Source: Rhizobium sp. BK251
Lineage (GTDB): Bacteria; Pseudomonadota; Alphaproteobacteria; Rhizobiales; Rhizobiaceae
Direction: 5' to 3'
Assembly (NCBI RefSeq): GCF_004345245.1
Contig: NZ_SLUQ01000002.1
Span: forward strand, 248,001 to 312,000
DNA length: 64,000 nt
The notes under the pieces are model-generated. The model did no database searches and was not told the origin of the DNA. It saw only the letters and a list, made by a program, of their open reading frames with translations. Made by a program: the position numbers and the translations under genes. Position 1 is the stretch's first letter; the number at the start of each line of letters is the position of its first letter. Positions 1 through 8,860 of the stretch are shown here, in pieces.

Positions 1-92
1 CCCCCTTACAACGGCCGCAAAATGGAGTAGAAGGCGCCACACTATGTGTTGCGCGCGGGCGCGAACCTGTTTTTTCAGGGGCGGAGACGAGA

Positions 93-776
93 ATGGCATT
101 CAACGACGACAGCTTTATCCGTGAGGTCAACGAGGAGCTACGCTCCGACCACGCCCGGAACGTGTGGCGGCGCTTCGGCGGCTACGTCGTCGGGGCTGCC
201 GTTCTACTCGTCCTCGCCACTGCCGGTTACCGCGGCTACGAATACTGGCAGGACCATCGTTCTTCCGGAGCGGGCGACAAGTTCCTGGCCGCCCTGAAGC
301 TCGCCGACGAGAAGAAGACCGACGAGGCCCTCGCTGCGCTTGCCCAGCTCGAGAAGGATGGCCATGGCGCCTATCCGGTGCTGGCTCGCATGCGCGCGGC
401 CACGCTGCAGGCGGAAAAGGGCGATACCGCTGCCGCAGTCGCGGCCTTCACCGAGATCGGCAAGGATACGGCTATCCCTGCCGCCGTGCGGGAGGCAGCC
501 CGCCTTCGTGCAGGCTGGCTGCTCGTCGACAACGGCACCTATGAGCAGGTTTCCGCCGAAGTCGAGGAAATGGCCGTTCCCCAGAACGCGCTTCGCCACT
601 CCGCCCGGGAGGCCCTCGGCCTTGCGGCCTACAAGGCCGGCGACGCGGTAAAGGCTCGTCAGTGGTTCCAGCAGATCGTCGACGATCCGCAGGCGCCGCG
701 CAATGTTGCCAACCGTGCACAGATGATGCTTGATATCATCACGGCATCCGGCAAGGCGCCCGTCGCGCAGGGCTGA
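93..776 (+). CDS. TPR-containing inner-membrane protein (YfgM/DUF2133-like)
   Basis: The 227-residue protein has a short cytoplasmic N-terminus (about 1-25), one membrane segment at about 29-46 and an alanine-rich helical domain that reads as tetratricopeptide repeats. This is the layout of the YfgM/DUF2133 family, whose characterised members sit in the inner membrane, interact with the Sec translocon and pass substrates to periplasmic chaperones. It ends 17 bases before der on the same strand. That matches the widespread bacterial order in which a YfgM-like gene precedes der, so the two are probably co-transcribed. The family call rests on architecture and neighbourhood. No catalytic motif is expected or seen. 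Confidence 0.8.
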   Translation: MAFNDDSFIREVNEELRSDHARNVWRRFGGYVVGAAVLLVLATAGYRGYEYWQDHRSSGAGDKFLAALKLADEKKTDEALAALAQLEKDGHGAYPVLARMRAATLQAEKGDTAAAVAAFTEIGKDTAIPAAVREAARLRAGWLLVDNGTYEQVSAEVEEMAVPQNALRHSAREALGLAAYKAGDAVKARQWFQQIVDDPQAPRNVANRAQMMLDIITASGKAPVAQG

Positions 777-793
777 ACCTGAAGGAAAACTGG

Positions 794-2224
794 ATGAGTT
801 TCACGGTCGCCATCGTCGGTCGTCCGAATGTCGGCAAGTCGACGCTTTTCAACCGGCTGGTCGGCAAGAAGCTGGCGCTGGTAGACGACACGCCCGGCGT
901 GACCCGAGACCGGCGGCCGGGAGACGCGCGTCTCATCGACCTCAAATTCCGCATCATCGACACCGCAGGCCTGGAAGAGGCCGCGGAAGAGACGTTGCAG
1001 GGGCGCATGCGCGCGCAGACCGAGGCGGCGATCGACGAGGCGGACCTGACGCTCTTTGTCGTCGATGCCAAGTCTGGCCTGACGCCTGTCGACCAGACGC
1101 TTGCCGAGATGCTGCGCCGGCATGGCAAGAAGGTGGTGCTCGTTGCCAACAAGGCCGAGGCACGGGGCTCCGACAGTGGCTTCTACGATGCCTTCACGCT
1201 CGGGCTCGGCGAACCTTGCCCGATCTCGGCCGAACATGGCGAGGGAATGCTCGACCTGCGCGACGCGATCGTCGAGGCGCTCGGCGAGGATCGTGCCTTT
1301 CCGCAACGGGATGACGTTGCGGAAACCGATGTCGACATTCCTCAATCCGGCGAGATCGACGAACTGGGAGAGGACGACGAGGAAGAACCGGCCTACGACG
1401 AGACGAAGCCGCTGCGCGTTGCGATCGTCGGCCGTCCGAATGCCGGCAAGTCGACACTCATCAACCGCTTCCTCGGCGAGGACCGGCTGCTGACCGGCCC
1501 CGAGGCGGGTATCACGCGCGACTCCATCTCCGTGGAGTGGGCCTGGCGTGGGCGCACGATCAAGATGTTTGACACTGCAGGCATGCGCCGCAGGGCAAAG
1601 GTGGTGGAGAAGCTGGAGAAGCTTTCCGTCGCCGACGGGCTGCGCGCCATTCGCTTTGCCGAGACGGTGGTGATCGTCTTCGATGCCACCATACCCTTCG
1701 AGAAGCAGGATCTGCATATCGTGGACCTCGTGCTGCGCGAGGGGCGTGCGGCGGTCCTTGCTTTCAACAAGTGGGACCTGATCGAGGACCGCCAGGCGGT
1801 TCTGGCAGATCTTCGCGAAAAGACCGACCGGCTGCTGCCGCAGGCGCGTGGTATCCGTGCGGTGCCGATCTCGGGCCAGACCGGCGACGGGCTGGACCGG
1901 CTGATGCAGGCGATCGTCGACACGGACCGGGTCTGGAACAAGCGTATCTCGACGGCAAAGCTCAATCGCTGGCTGGATTCCAAGCAGGTCCAGCATCCGC
2001 CTCCAGCCGTCTCGGGTCGCCGCATCCGCCTCAAGTACATGACCCAGGTCAAGACGCGCCCGCCGGCCTTCATGATTTCGAGCACGCGCGCCGGCGCATT
2101 GCCGGAGTCCTACGTGCGCTATCTCATCAACGGCCTGCGCGAGGACTTCGCCATGCCGTCGGTGCCGATCCGCATTCACTTCCGCTCGCCGGACAATCCT
2201 TACGAGACGAAGAAGAAGCGGTAA
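794..2224 (+). CDS. der: Ribosome-assembly GTPase Der (EngA)
   Basis: Der is an essential GTPase with two G domains that acts in maturation of the 50S ribosomal subunit. Both domains are visible in this 476-residue protein. The first P-loop is GRPNVGKST near residue 9, followed by the DTPGV and DTAG switch motifs and NKAE (G4). The second P-loop, GRPNAGKST, is near residue 213, followed by DTAGMRRR and NKWD. The C-terminal KH-like domain follows from about residue 380. An acidic linker (about 180-205) joins the two G domains. The length is normal for the family. The gene follows the YfgM-like gene after 17 bases. The identification is secure. Confidence 0.97.
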   Translation: MSFTVAIVGRPNVGKSTLFNRLVGKKLALVDDTPGVTRDRRPGDARLIDLKFRIIDTAGLEEAAEETLQGRMRAQTEAAIDEADLTLFVVDAKSGLTPVDQTLAEMLRRHGKKVVLVANKAEARGSDSGFYDAFTLGLGEPCPISAEHGEGMLDLRDAIVEALGEDRAFPQRDDVAETDVDIPQSGEIDELGEDDEEEPAYDETKPLRVAIVGRPNAGKSTLINRFLGEDRLLTGPEAGITRDSISVEWAWRGRTIKMFDTAGMRRRAKVVEKLEKLSVADGLRAIRFAETVVIVFDATIPFEKQDLHIVDLVLREGRAAVLAFNKWDLIEDRQAVLADLREKTDRLLPQARGIRAVPISGQTGDGLDRLMQAIVDTDRVWNKRISTAKLNRWLDSKQVQHPPPAVSGRRIRLKYMTQVKTRPPAFMISSTRAGALPESYVRYLINGLREDFAMPSVPIRIHFRSPDNPYETKKKR

Positions 2225-2266
2225 TTTCCCGGCCCGGTTCCGGCGAATTGAAGCCGGATCGCATCA

Positions 2267-2707
2267 TCACGTCGCCGACTTGTCGAAGGCGTTGCGCAGA
2301 GCGACGAGCTCCGACTTGAGGCGCTGAACGTTCTCGGCCGTCGTGCCGGACGCCTCGACGATGCAGGCAGGCACATTAACGGCCTTGTCTCTGAGAGCCT
2401 TGCCCTGTGGTGTCAGCCGGATCAGGACCTGGCGCTCGTCCTGCTTGCTCCGCTCGCGCCTGATGAGGTCGGCTGCCTCGAGGCGCTTAAGGAGTGGCGT
2501 CAGGGTGCTGGACTCCAGAAAGAGCCTTTCGCCGATGCCACCGACGGTCTGCCAGTCTTTTTCCCAAAGCGCGACCATCACCAGGTATTGAGGATAGGTG
2601 AGCCCGAGCTCATCGAGGATCGGCTTGTAGACCCGGTTCAATGCGTGGGTCACCGAATAGATCGCGAAGCAGAGGAAACTGTCGAGTCCAAGCGGGTCGT
2701 CACTCAT
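2267..2707 (-). CDS. MarR-family regulator, OhrR-like with two cysteines
   Basis: This is a winged-helix MarR regulator of 146 residues from the chosen ATG. An AGGA lies nine bases before this ATG, while an in-frame ATG two codons upstream is too close to it. The N-terminal segment FLCFAIYSVTHALNR and the stretch LGLTYPQYLVMVALWE are typical of OhrR, the organic-peroxide sensor. The cysteine in FLCF fits the peroxidatic position. A second cysteine in ACIVEASG could be the resolving one, making this a two-cysteine type. Unlike most ohrR genes it has no ohr neighbour; instead it is divergent from a secreted esterase, with CGAT-rich palindromes between them. The MarR call is firm; the peroxide-sensing role is inferred. 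Confidence 0.82.
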   Translation of the reverse strand: MSDDPLGLDSFLCFAIYSVTHALNRVYKPILDELGLTYPQYLVMVALWEKDWQTVGGIGERLFLESSTLTPLLKRLEAADLIRRERSKQDERQVLIRLTPQGKALRDKAVNVPACIVEASGTTAENVQRLKSELVALRNAFDKSAT

Positions 2708-2808
2708 GGTCATGGTTCCTGGCGCATGATCCGGTTCCGAAAAGAGAACCAATGTCAGTCCGCAGCATCGCATGCACCAACGGTGCGCGTCCGAACACGG
2801 CAATATAC

Positions 2809-2894
2809 ATCGTGCGATAAATAATCGTAGACGCTATTAACGCATAGCGGCCATGCGAAATAATATATCGCAAAATAAATTATCGTGCGCGATA
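2809..2894. promoter_or_regulatory. Divergent control region with repeated ATCG/CGAT palindromes
   Basis: Between the MarR-type regulator and the esterase lies an AT-rich stretch with ATCG-TG-CGAT at 2809-2818, a half-site TATCG at 2866-2870 and TATCG-TGCG-CGATA at 2881-2894. MarR dimers bind such short inverted repeats, so these are likely operators for the divergent regulator. They do not resemble the TACAATT-type box usually quoted for OhrR. Confidence 0.5.
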
Positions 2895-2940
2895 CAAATT
2901 ACGTGTTCACGACGAAACCAACAGAAAAGGAAACCCGACG

Positions 2941-3954
2941 ATGTCCCCGATCAAGAGCATGCTTTCCGCCGCAACGATCCTGGCAGTCTCCGCTGTCAGC
3001 GCAGCAGCTGAGCCGGTCCTGGAGCCGACGACGCAGAAGTTCATCGACTCGCTGGCCGGCGGTAAACCGATCTACACGCTGTCGCCCGCCGATGCCCGCG
3101 ACGTCCTCGCCGGCGCACAGAAGATCGACGTGAACAAGCTACCCGCTTCAATCGAGAACAAGGTCATCAAGGTCGGACCGACCGGTAGCGTCAAGCTCCG
3201 CATCATTCGCCCGGACCATGCCGAGGGTACGCTTCCCGTCGTCATGTATTTTCACGGCGGTGGCTGGGTGCTCGGTGACGCCGACACGCATGACCGGCTT
3301 GTCCGCGAGATTGCAAATGGCGCAAACGCCGCCGTGATCTTTGTCGACTACGAGCGTTCGCCTGAGGCGCGCTATCCGATCGCTATCGAGCAGGCCTATG
3401 CCGCCACGAAATATGTGGCCGAGCATGCAAGCGAGTTCAACGTCGATGCCAGCCGCCTCGCGGTCGTCGGCGATAGCGTCGGCGGCAACATGACCGCGGC
3501 CGTAACCCTGCTTGCGAAGGAACGCGGTGGCCCGGCCATCGATCAGCAGGTGCTCTTCTATCCCGTCACCGACGCCAATTTCGAAACGGGATCCTATAAC
3601 CAGTTTGCCGATGGCCCGTGGCTGACCAAGGCTGCGATGAAATGGTTCTGGGACGCATATCTGCCGGACGCATCCAGGCGGAACGAGCCGACAGCCTCTC
3701 CGTTGCAGGCCTCGCTGGAACAGTTGAACGGCCTGCCGCCGGCACTGATCATCGTCGACGAGAATGACGTGCTGCGTGACGAGGGCGAGGCCTATGCCCG
3801 CAAGCTCAGCCAGGCGGGCGTGAAGGTTACCTCCATGCGCTTTAACGGCACCATCCACGACTTTGTGCTACTGAATGCCATTGCCGAGACCCCGGCCGTT
3901 CGCGGCGCGGTCAAGGTCGCCAACGAAACTCTCCGGGAAACATTCGCCGAGTAA
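2941..3954 (+). CDS. Exported alpha/beta hydrolase (HSL-type esterase)
   Basis: The 337-residue protein begins with a signal peptide ending near residue 23 (VSAAAEP). It then shows the hormone-sensitive-lipase layout: the oxyanion motif YFHGGGWVLGD near 100, the nucleophile elbow GDSVGGN near 178 (GDSAGG in most relatives), a catalytic aspartate in DENDVLRDEG and a histidine in IHDF near the C-terminus. All catalytic residues are present, so it should hydrolyse small carboxyl esters, probably in the periplasm. An AAAGGA precedes the ATG. It is divergent from the MarR-type regulator, which probably controls it. The natural substrate cannot be read from the sequence. Confidence 0.85.
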   Translation: MSPIKSMLSAATILAVSAVSAAAEPVLEPTTQKFIDSLAGGKPIYTLSPADARDVLAGAQKIDVNKLPASIENKVIKVGPTGSVKLRIIRPDHAEGTLPVVMYFHGGGWVLGDADTHDRLVREIANGANAAVIFVDYERSPEARYPIAIEQAYAATKYVAEHASEFNVDASRLAVVGDSVGGNMTAAVTLLAKERGGPAIDQQVLFYPVTDANFETGSYNQFADGPWLTKAAMKWFWDAYLPDASRRNEPTASPLQASLEQLNGLPPALIIVDENDVLRDEGEAYARKLSQAGVKVTSMRFNGTIHDFVLLNAIAETPAVRGAVKVANETLRETFAE

Positions 3955-3977
3955 GAGCGGAAGGCAGGCGCGAAGTA

Positions 3978-5141
3978 TCAGAGGTCCGGGCGGAGCCTTC
4001 CGCGCGGACCTTTCCATTTAAGGCGCACGTTCCGCCATGCCGCCCTAACCGGCTTGAGGCGCCCGTTCGCGACGCGAATATTGGTGATGAACTGAAGGCT
4101 CGCGGCTTCCCAGGAATAGGTCAGCGCCAATTCCCGTGCATCCTCACGAGAGCGGGAGAGGGCGGCGAGGCAGGCCTTGCGCAGGTCTTCGTCCAGAACG
4201 CCCACGCTGGCATTGGGTCCGACGATGTCGAGCGGCCCCGTGACGGGGTAGGCGGCGACCGGCACGCCGGAGGCAAGCGCTTCCAATATCGTGTTTCCGA
4301 AGGTATCGGTCAGGGATGGGAAGACAAAGACGTCGGCCTGCGCATAGGCATGGGCGAGCTCAGCGCCGAACTTGGGGCCGGTGAACAACACATCCGGATA
4401 TCGCGCCTCGAGTTCCGCCCGCGCCGGGCCGTCACCGACCACCACCTTCGATCCGGGCAGGTCCAGATCGAGGAAAGCCGGCAGGTTCTTTTCCAGCGCG
4501 ACGCGGCCGATGGTCATGAAGATCGGGCGCTGCAGGCCAAAGGGCTTCTCCTCAAGCGGTTCAGGCTTGAACTGCTCCGCGTCGATCCCCCGGCTCCAGG
4601 ACATGAGGTTGCGGATGCCCTTGTTCCTCAGTTCGTTCGCGAGGCTCTGCGTGGCGACCATGCATCCGGAGCCACCATTGTGAAACCATCTGACGAAGGC
4701 ATAGAGCCAGCTCTTCGGCACCGGCAGGCGCGCGGCGACATATTCGGGGAAGCGCGTATGGTAGCTGGTCGTGAACGGCATGCCGTTCCTGAGGCACCAG
4801 CGCCGCGCGGTCAGGCCAAGCGGGCCTTCCGTCGCGATATGGACATAAGAAGGGTTGCTCTTTTCGATCTCCGCGGCGACACGCCTGTATCCGGCAATCG
4901 AAAGCCGAATTTCCGGATAGGTCGGGCAGGGAATGCTGCTGAAACGCTCCGGCGTGACCATCGAGACTTCGACACCGATCTTCGCCAATTCGCGATTGGT
5001 GTTTTCGATCGAGCGCACGACACCGTTGACCTGGGGATGCCAGGCGTCGGTCACGATGACCAGGCGCTCGGGCAGCAGACCTGCAGCGGTCGCATTGGCC
5101 CAGCTCTGGCCTTGATAGGTATGCGTCGGACGTTGAAGCAT
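3978..5141 (-). CDS. Family 4 glycosyltransferase (MgtA/GtfA-like)
   Basis: This GT-B glycosyltransferase belongs to the GT4 family, with 387 residues from the chosen start; 5168 is an alternative ATG. The N-terminal acceptor domain has the motif TDAWHPQVNGVVRS. The C-terminal domain has MTIGRVALEKN and the nucleotide-sugar segment PSLTDTFGNTILEALASGVP, with the conserved glutamates. These features match bacterial alpha-mannosyl or alpha-glucosyl transferases that modify glycolipids at the cytoplasmic face. In rhizobia such enzymes include producers of membrane lipids used under phosphate limitation. That role here is only a suggestion, since the donor and acceptor cannot be told from sequence. 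It is convergent with the esterase gene. Confidence 0.8.
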   Translation of the reverse strand: MLQRPTHTYQGQSWANATAAGLLPERLVIVTDAWHPQVNGVVRSIENTNRELAKIGVEVSMVTPERFSSIPCPTYPEIRLSIAGYRRVAAEIEKSNPSYVHIATEGPLGLTARRWCLRNGMPFTTSYHTRFPEYVAARLPVPKSWLYAFVRWFHNGGSGCMVATQSLANELRNKGIRNLMSWSRGIDAEQFKPEPLEEKPFGLQRPIFMTIGRVALEKNLPAFLDLDLPGSKVVVGDGPARAELEARYPDVLFTGPKFGAELAHAYAQADVFVFPSLTDTFGNTILEALASGVPVAAYPVTGPLDIVGPNASVGVLDEDLRKACLAALSRSREDARELALTYSWEAASLQFITNIRVANGRLKPVRAAWRNVRLKWKGPRGRLRPDL

Positions 5142-5269
5142 GTTCCGATTTCCATCAGCGCCATCCACCGTCGATGCGGATGGCGCAACCCCCAGACGGA
5201 AATCGTGGGGACGATTCCCGCATGGCCGTATTTTGAAGGGCTTATATGATGGAAATATTACAGCTCCAG

Positions 5270-6184
5270 TCAGGCGATCCGGAGCTTCTCCGGATCCACA
5301 AGCGCGCCGTGCTCGCTGACCACGCGGGCAGCGATCCTGACCGCGAAACGCGCCGCGGCCTGGGCATCGCCATCCTGTAGGTAGCGCGCGAGAAAGGCAC
5401 CGTTGAAGCTGTCGCCGGCGCTCGTCGTGTCGACGACCTTCTTCACCTTTGCGGCGGGTACGAAGCTCTGCTCGCCGTCGAAGTTGAGGGTAACGCCGTC
5501 CGCGCCATTCTTGACGACCACGTTCATGGCGCCGAGGCCACGATAGCGCAGGATCGTCCTGTCGATGGAATCGTCTCCGAAATGCGCGGCTTCGTCATCA
5601 AAGCTCGGCATGACGAGGGTCGAGGCGCGCGCGCCTTCGCTGATCGTGGTGTGCATCACATCGAGGCTAAGCCAAAGGCGGGGGCGAATATTTGGGTCGA
5701 AGGCGACGGTCTTGCCGGCCGCCTTGGCGCGGCGAAGTTCGGAAAGCAGCGTGTCGACATCCTCGCGGGGCAGGATCGCAAGCGTGATGCCCGAGAAATA
5801 GACGACGTCGGCCGCTTCGATCGCCTCGCGCAGGCGATCGCCATCGGCAGCAAGCTGGCGCGCGGAAGAGCTCTCGCGCCAATAGCTGAAGGAGCGTTCG
5901 CCGTCCTTCAGGTTTATCATGTAAAGACCCGGCGTCTTGCCGCGGATGCGGCGGATAGCGGCGGTGCCGATGCCGGCAGCTTCCATGAAGGCAAGCATTT
6001 CGGCAGACATCTGATCGTCGCCAAGCGCGGTGAAATAATCCACCTGCCAGTCGGCGGGCAGGCAGGCGCGCGCATACCAGGCGGTATTGAATGTATCCCC
6101 GGCAAAACCCTTGCGCAGCAGTCCATCGCCGGCCTGCGACAGCTCGACCATGCATTCGCCGATCGATAGGAAACGTCCAGCCAC
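5270..6184 (-). CDS. kdgK: PfkB-family sugar kinase, probable 2-keto-3-deoxygluconate kinase
   Basis: This ribokinase/PfkB-fold kinase has 304 residues from a GTG start at 6184. I chose that start because a strong GGAGGAG lies six bases upstream; a longer frame opens at 6205 but runs through that site. The first PfkB motif is GECMVELSQAGDGLLRKGFA and the second is DTTSAGDSFNGAFLARYL, whose aspartate is the catalytic base. The closest pattern is KDG kinase, which phosphorylates 2-keto-3-deoxygluconate in uronate and pectin breakdown to feed the Entner-Doudoroff pathway. The kinase family is secure. The exact sugar is likely but unproven, because no other uronate genes are adjacent. Confidence 0.82.
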   Translation of the reverse strand: MAGRFLSIGECMVELSQAGDGLLRKGFAGDTFNTAWYARACLPADWQVDYFTALGDDQMSAEMLAFMEAAGIGTAAIRRIRGKTPGLYMINLKDGERSFSYWRESSSARQLAADGDRLREAIEAADVVYFSGITLAILPREDVDTLLSELRRAKAAGKTVAFDPNIRPRLWLSLDVMHTTISEGARASTLVMPSFDDEAAHFGDDSIDRTILRYRGLGAMNVVVKNGADGVTLNFDGEQSFVPAAKVKKVVDTTSAGDSFNGAFLARYLQDGDAQAAARFAVRIAARVVSEHGALVDPEKLRIA

Positions 6185-6274
6185 TACTCTCTCCTCCGTT
6201 GCCACCTCTTGCTGATAGCGGGCTCGGCGGATTGAGACAAGGCAGGGAGGTCGATGCTAACGCATCAGTGATGG

Positions 6275-6304
6275 GAAAAGCGAGACCCCACCGTTACGGC
6301 GGGG
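6275..6304 (-). terminator. Terminator of the small exported-protein gene
   Basis: On the minus strand an eight-base-pair GC stem with a three-base loop (6286-6304, one G-T pair) is followed by a short T-rich stretch at 6276-6279. It lies just after the stop of the small gene at 6322. Confidence 0.55.
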
Positions 6305-6321
6305 CCTTCCGAAGCGCGCGC

Positions 6322-6663
6322 TTAGCCGATTTCCGGGCAGCCGCGAACGTTGGCGAAGACGATCCGGTCAGGGCCGCCACGCGTCATGCCTTCAACGACG
6401 ACGGCGCGTCGCGTCATGGACACGACATGGGCGCGGCGCAGGCCGGCATCGCGAGCAGCATCCTCTGCGTCTTCGGCGTCGCAGCCGCGTCGGACCTCGC
6501 GATAGCGGTTGTCGTCACGGTCGCGGTTTCCATCATAGACGCGAAGGCCATCCGGGCCGATCTGCAACTGCACATCCTGGGCATGAGCGATACCGGCCGG
6601 GACTATCATAGAGCCGATCGCCAATGTCGCCGCCAGGCCGGTCGTCGAAAGAAGCTTCAACAT
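6322..6663 (-). CDS. Small exported protein of unknown function
   Basis: I do not recognise this 113-residue protein. It begins with a clear signal peptide (MLKLLSTTGLAATLAIGSM, cleavage near AHAQ). A mature domain of about 85 residues follows, with many Asp/Arg pairs, two cysteines (RRGCDAED and RGCPEIG) that could form one disulfide, and a VVSMTRRAVVVEG strand pattern. The start is set by GGAGGT just before the ATG at 6663. It stands alone between the kinase and the opp operon and has its own terminator. Similar small secreted proteins are common and unassigned in Rhizobiaceae. Confidence 0.7.
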   Translation of the reverse strand: MLKLLSTTGLAATLAIGSMIVPAGIAHAQDVQLQIGPDGLRVYDGNRDRDDNRYREVRRGCDAEDAEDAARDAGLRRAHVVSMTRRAVVVEGMTRGGPDRIVFANVRGCPEIG

Positions 6664-6810
6664 GCTTACCTCCATGGTGCGGCGGAAGAGTACGATGTCC
6701 GTTTCTGATCCCGCCGCTTGTTAGTCTTTGACGGTGGAGGAACTGCGCCGGTAAGGGAAAGGTTCCGAGAGGGGCGGGGTGCCGGGCGCGTCATCATGTG
6801 GTGAAGACTC

Positions 6811-6847
6811 TGAAAAGAACAACGGCGGCAATGACTTGCTGCCGTTG
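6811..6847 (-). terminator. Terminator of the opp operon
   Basis: A 12-base-pair stem with one mismatch (6820-6831 with 6836-6847) is followed on the minus strand by a T-rich run (TTCTTTTC). It lies 26 bases after the oppF stop. Confidence 0.7.
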
Positions 6848-6872
6848 CTGGATGCCCCAAAGAGCAGGATTT

Positions 6873-7859
6873 CTATGGCCGATCCATGTGGTAGCAGGCG
6901 GCCGACTGGCCGGGACGTACCTGCTCGGTCGGCGGCATCGCCGTCTTGCAGACGTCTGTCGCCTTCCAGCAGCGGGGCGAGAAGACGCAGCCCGGCGGTG
7001 GATTGAGCGGCGAGGGCGGATCGCCCTGCAGACGGATGCGAGTGCGCAGGCGGGCAAGCTTCGGGTCCGGGATCGGAGCCGCGGAGAAGAGCGCCTGCGT
7101 ATAGGGGTGCGCAGGACGATCGAAGACCGTGGCGCAGTCGCCGGCCTCGACGACCTTGCCGAGATAGAGCACCAGAACGTCGTCCGAAATCAGACGCACG
7201 ACGGAGAGGTCGTGGCTGATGAAGATCAGCGTCAGTCCAAACTCCTTGCGCAACTGCCGCAGAAGCGTGATGACCTGACCCTGGATGGACACGTCGAGGG
7301 CGGAGACCGGCTCGTCGCAGATGATCAGCTTCGGCTTCGTCACCACCGCACGGGCGATGCCGATGCGCTGTGCCTGGCCGCCCGAGAATTCGTGCGGGTA
7401 GCGGTTGATCATCTCCGGCACCAGGCCGACGGCGGCCATGATCTCGCGCACGCGGTCCTGCCGCTGGGCGCGGGAGAGCTTCGGCTCGAAGACCGTGAGC
7501 GGTTCGGCAATGATATCGCCGACAGTCATGCGGGGATCGAGCGAGGCGATCGGATCCTGGAAGATGATCTGCATGTCGCGGCGGGTGGCTCGCATTTCCT
7601 CGTCCGTGAGATCGAGAAGATTGCGCCCCTGCCAGAGGATGCGGCCCTTCTGCGACTTCAGCAGGCGCAGGATCGAGCGGCCGAGTGTGGACTTTCCACA
7701 ACCGGACTCGCCGACGATCCCGAGCGTGCGCCCTTCGTTGAGTTCGAAGGAGACGTCGTTGACCGCCGTAAGCAGCGACGGACCCTTGAAGAATGATTTC
7801 GACGGGATCTCGAACTGGGTCGTCAGTCGCTCGACCCTGAGAAGCGATCGTTCAGCCAT
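6873..7859 (-). CDS. oppF: Peptide ABC transporter ATPase OppF/DppF
   Basis: This is the second ATPase subunit of an oligopeptide importer (328 residues). It has Walker A GESGCGKST, the Q-loop, signature SGGQAQRIGIARA, Walker B LIICDEPVSALD and the switch histidine in FISHDLSV. The C-terminal oligopeptide-transporter extension (about 235-325) includes the cysteine-containing segment CVFSPRCWKA, seen in OppD/DppD-type ATPases where four cysteines hold an iron-sulfur cluster. It overlaps oppD by eight bases and ends the operon before a terminator. It should pair with OppD below the OppB-OppC channel. Confidence 0.92.
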   Translation of the reverse strand: MAERSLLRVERLTTQFEIPSKSFFKGPSLLTAVNDVSFELNEGRTLGIVGESGCGKSTLGRSILRLLKSQKGRILWQGRNLLDLTDEEMRATRRDMQIIFQDPIASLDPRMTVGDIIAEPLTVFEPKLSRAQRQDRVREIMAAVGLVPEMINRYPHEFSGGQAQRIGIARAVVTKPKLIICDEPVSALDVSIQGQVITLLRQLRKEFGLTLIFISHDLSVVRLISDDVLVLYLGKVVEAGDCATVFDRPAHPYTQALFSAAPIPDPKLARLRTRIRLQGDPPSPLNPPPGCVFSPRCWKATDVCKTAMPPTEQVRPGQSAACYHMDRP

Positions 7860-8859
7860 GGCTCAGCAACTCCTCGCGGCGCGGGAACGGATGGAAGCAG
7901 GCGGCACAGTGGCGCGACGCCAGAACCTCAAGCTGCGGGGGTTTCTCGAGACAGTCGTCCTGCACCATCGAACAGCGCGGCGAGAAGCTGCAGCCCCTGG
8001 GTAGGTGCTGCAGGTTCGGCGGCCGGCCAGGGATGACGGCAAGGTCGTCGACATCCTGGTCGGGACGCGGGATCGAAGCATGGAGCGCCGCCGTATAGGG
8101 ATGTGCCGGGTTTTCGAAGAGCTCGTCCACCGGCGCTTCTTCGACGATGCGGCCGGCGTACATGACGGCGACACGATCGGCGAGGCCGGCCACGACGCCG
8201 AGGTCGTGGGTGATCATCACGAGCGCTGTGTTCATCTCCGCAGTCAGATCGTTGAAGAGATCGAGTATCTGTGCCTGGATCGTGACGTCGAGGGCGGTTG
8301 TCGGCTCGTCCGCAATCAGGAGCTTCGGCTTCGTGAGGAGAGCCATGGCAATGACGATACGCTGGCGCATGCCGCCCGAAAGCTCGTGCGGGTAGAGGCT
8401 GAAGCGCCGGGTGGGGTCGGGAATGCCGACCCGCTTCAGCATGTCGAGCGCTTCCGCAGAGGCGGCGCGGGCCGTAAAGCCGCGATGAACCTCAAGCTGT
8501 TCAGTGAGTTGCCGCGAAATCCTCAGAGATGGATTCAGGGCCGTCATGGGGTCCTGGAACACCATGGCCATGTCCTTGCCGCGAACCTGGTCGAGTTCCC
8601 GCGGCTTGAGCGCAAGCACGTCCTTGCCTCCCAGCAGCGCCTTGCCGGTGGTCTTTCCGTTCTTGGCGAGCAGGCCCATGAGGCCGAGGAACGTCTGGCT
8701 CTTGCCCGATCCGGATTCACCGACGATCGCGACGCGTTCGCCGCGCTTGATCGACAGGTTCATGTTCGAAACCGCCTTCACCTGGCCATCCGGCGTGTCG
8801 AAGGTGATCGAGTAGTCCTTCAGTTCGAGAAGGGCATCGTCTGTTGTTTGCTGGGACAT
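7852..8859 (-). CDS. oppD: Peptide ABC transporter ATPase OppD/DppD
   Basis: This is the first ATPase of the peptide importer (335 residues). It shows Walker A GESGSGKS, signature LSGGMRQRIVIAMA, Walker B LLIADEPTTALD and switch region MITHDLGVVAG. The C-terminal extension contains CSFSPRCSMVQDDC and, further on, HCAACFHP, matching the four-cysteine OppD-type regulatory domain. It starts one base after the oppC stop and overlaps oppF by eight bases, so the genes are translationally coupled. Together the two ATPases power uptake of peptides captured by OppA. Confidence 0.93.
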   Translation of the reverse strand: MSQQTTDDALLELKDYSITFDTPDGQVKAVSNMNLSIKRGERVAIVGESGSGKSQTFLGLMGLLAKNGKTTGKALLGGKDVLALKPRELDQVRGKDMAMVFQDPMTALNPSLRISRQLTEQLEVHRGFTARAASAEALDMLKRVGIPDPTRRFSLYPHELSGGMRQRIVIAMALLTKPKLLIADEPTTALDVTIQAQILDLFNDLTAEMNTALVMITHDLGVVAGLADRVAVMYAGRIVEEAPVDELFENPAHPYTAALHASIPRPDQDVDDLAVIPGRPPNLQHLPRGCSFSPRCSMVQDDCLEKPPQLEVLASRHCAACFHPFPRREELLSHG

Positions 8860-8860
8860 G

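Noticed and set aside
659..2179. 506-residue minus-strand frame opposite der
   Set aside because: It is the antisense shadow of a certain gene; its composition is rich in Arg, His and Asp with no domain, as expected for a reverse frame of GC-rich coding DNA.
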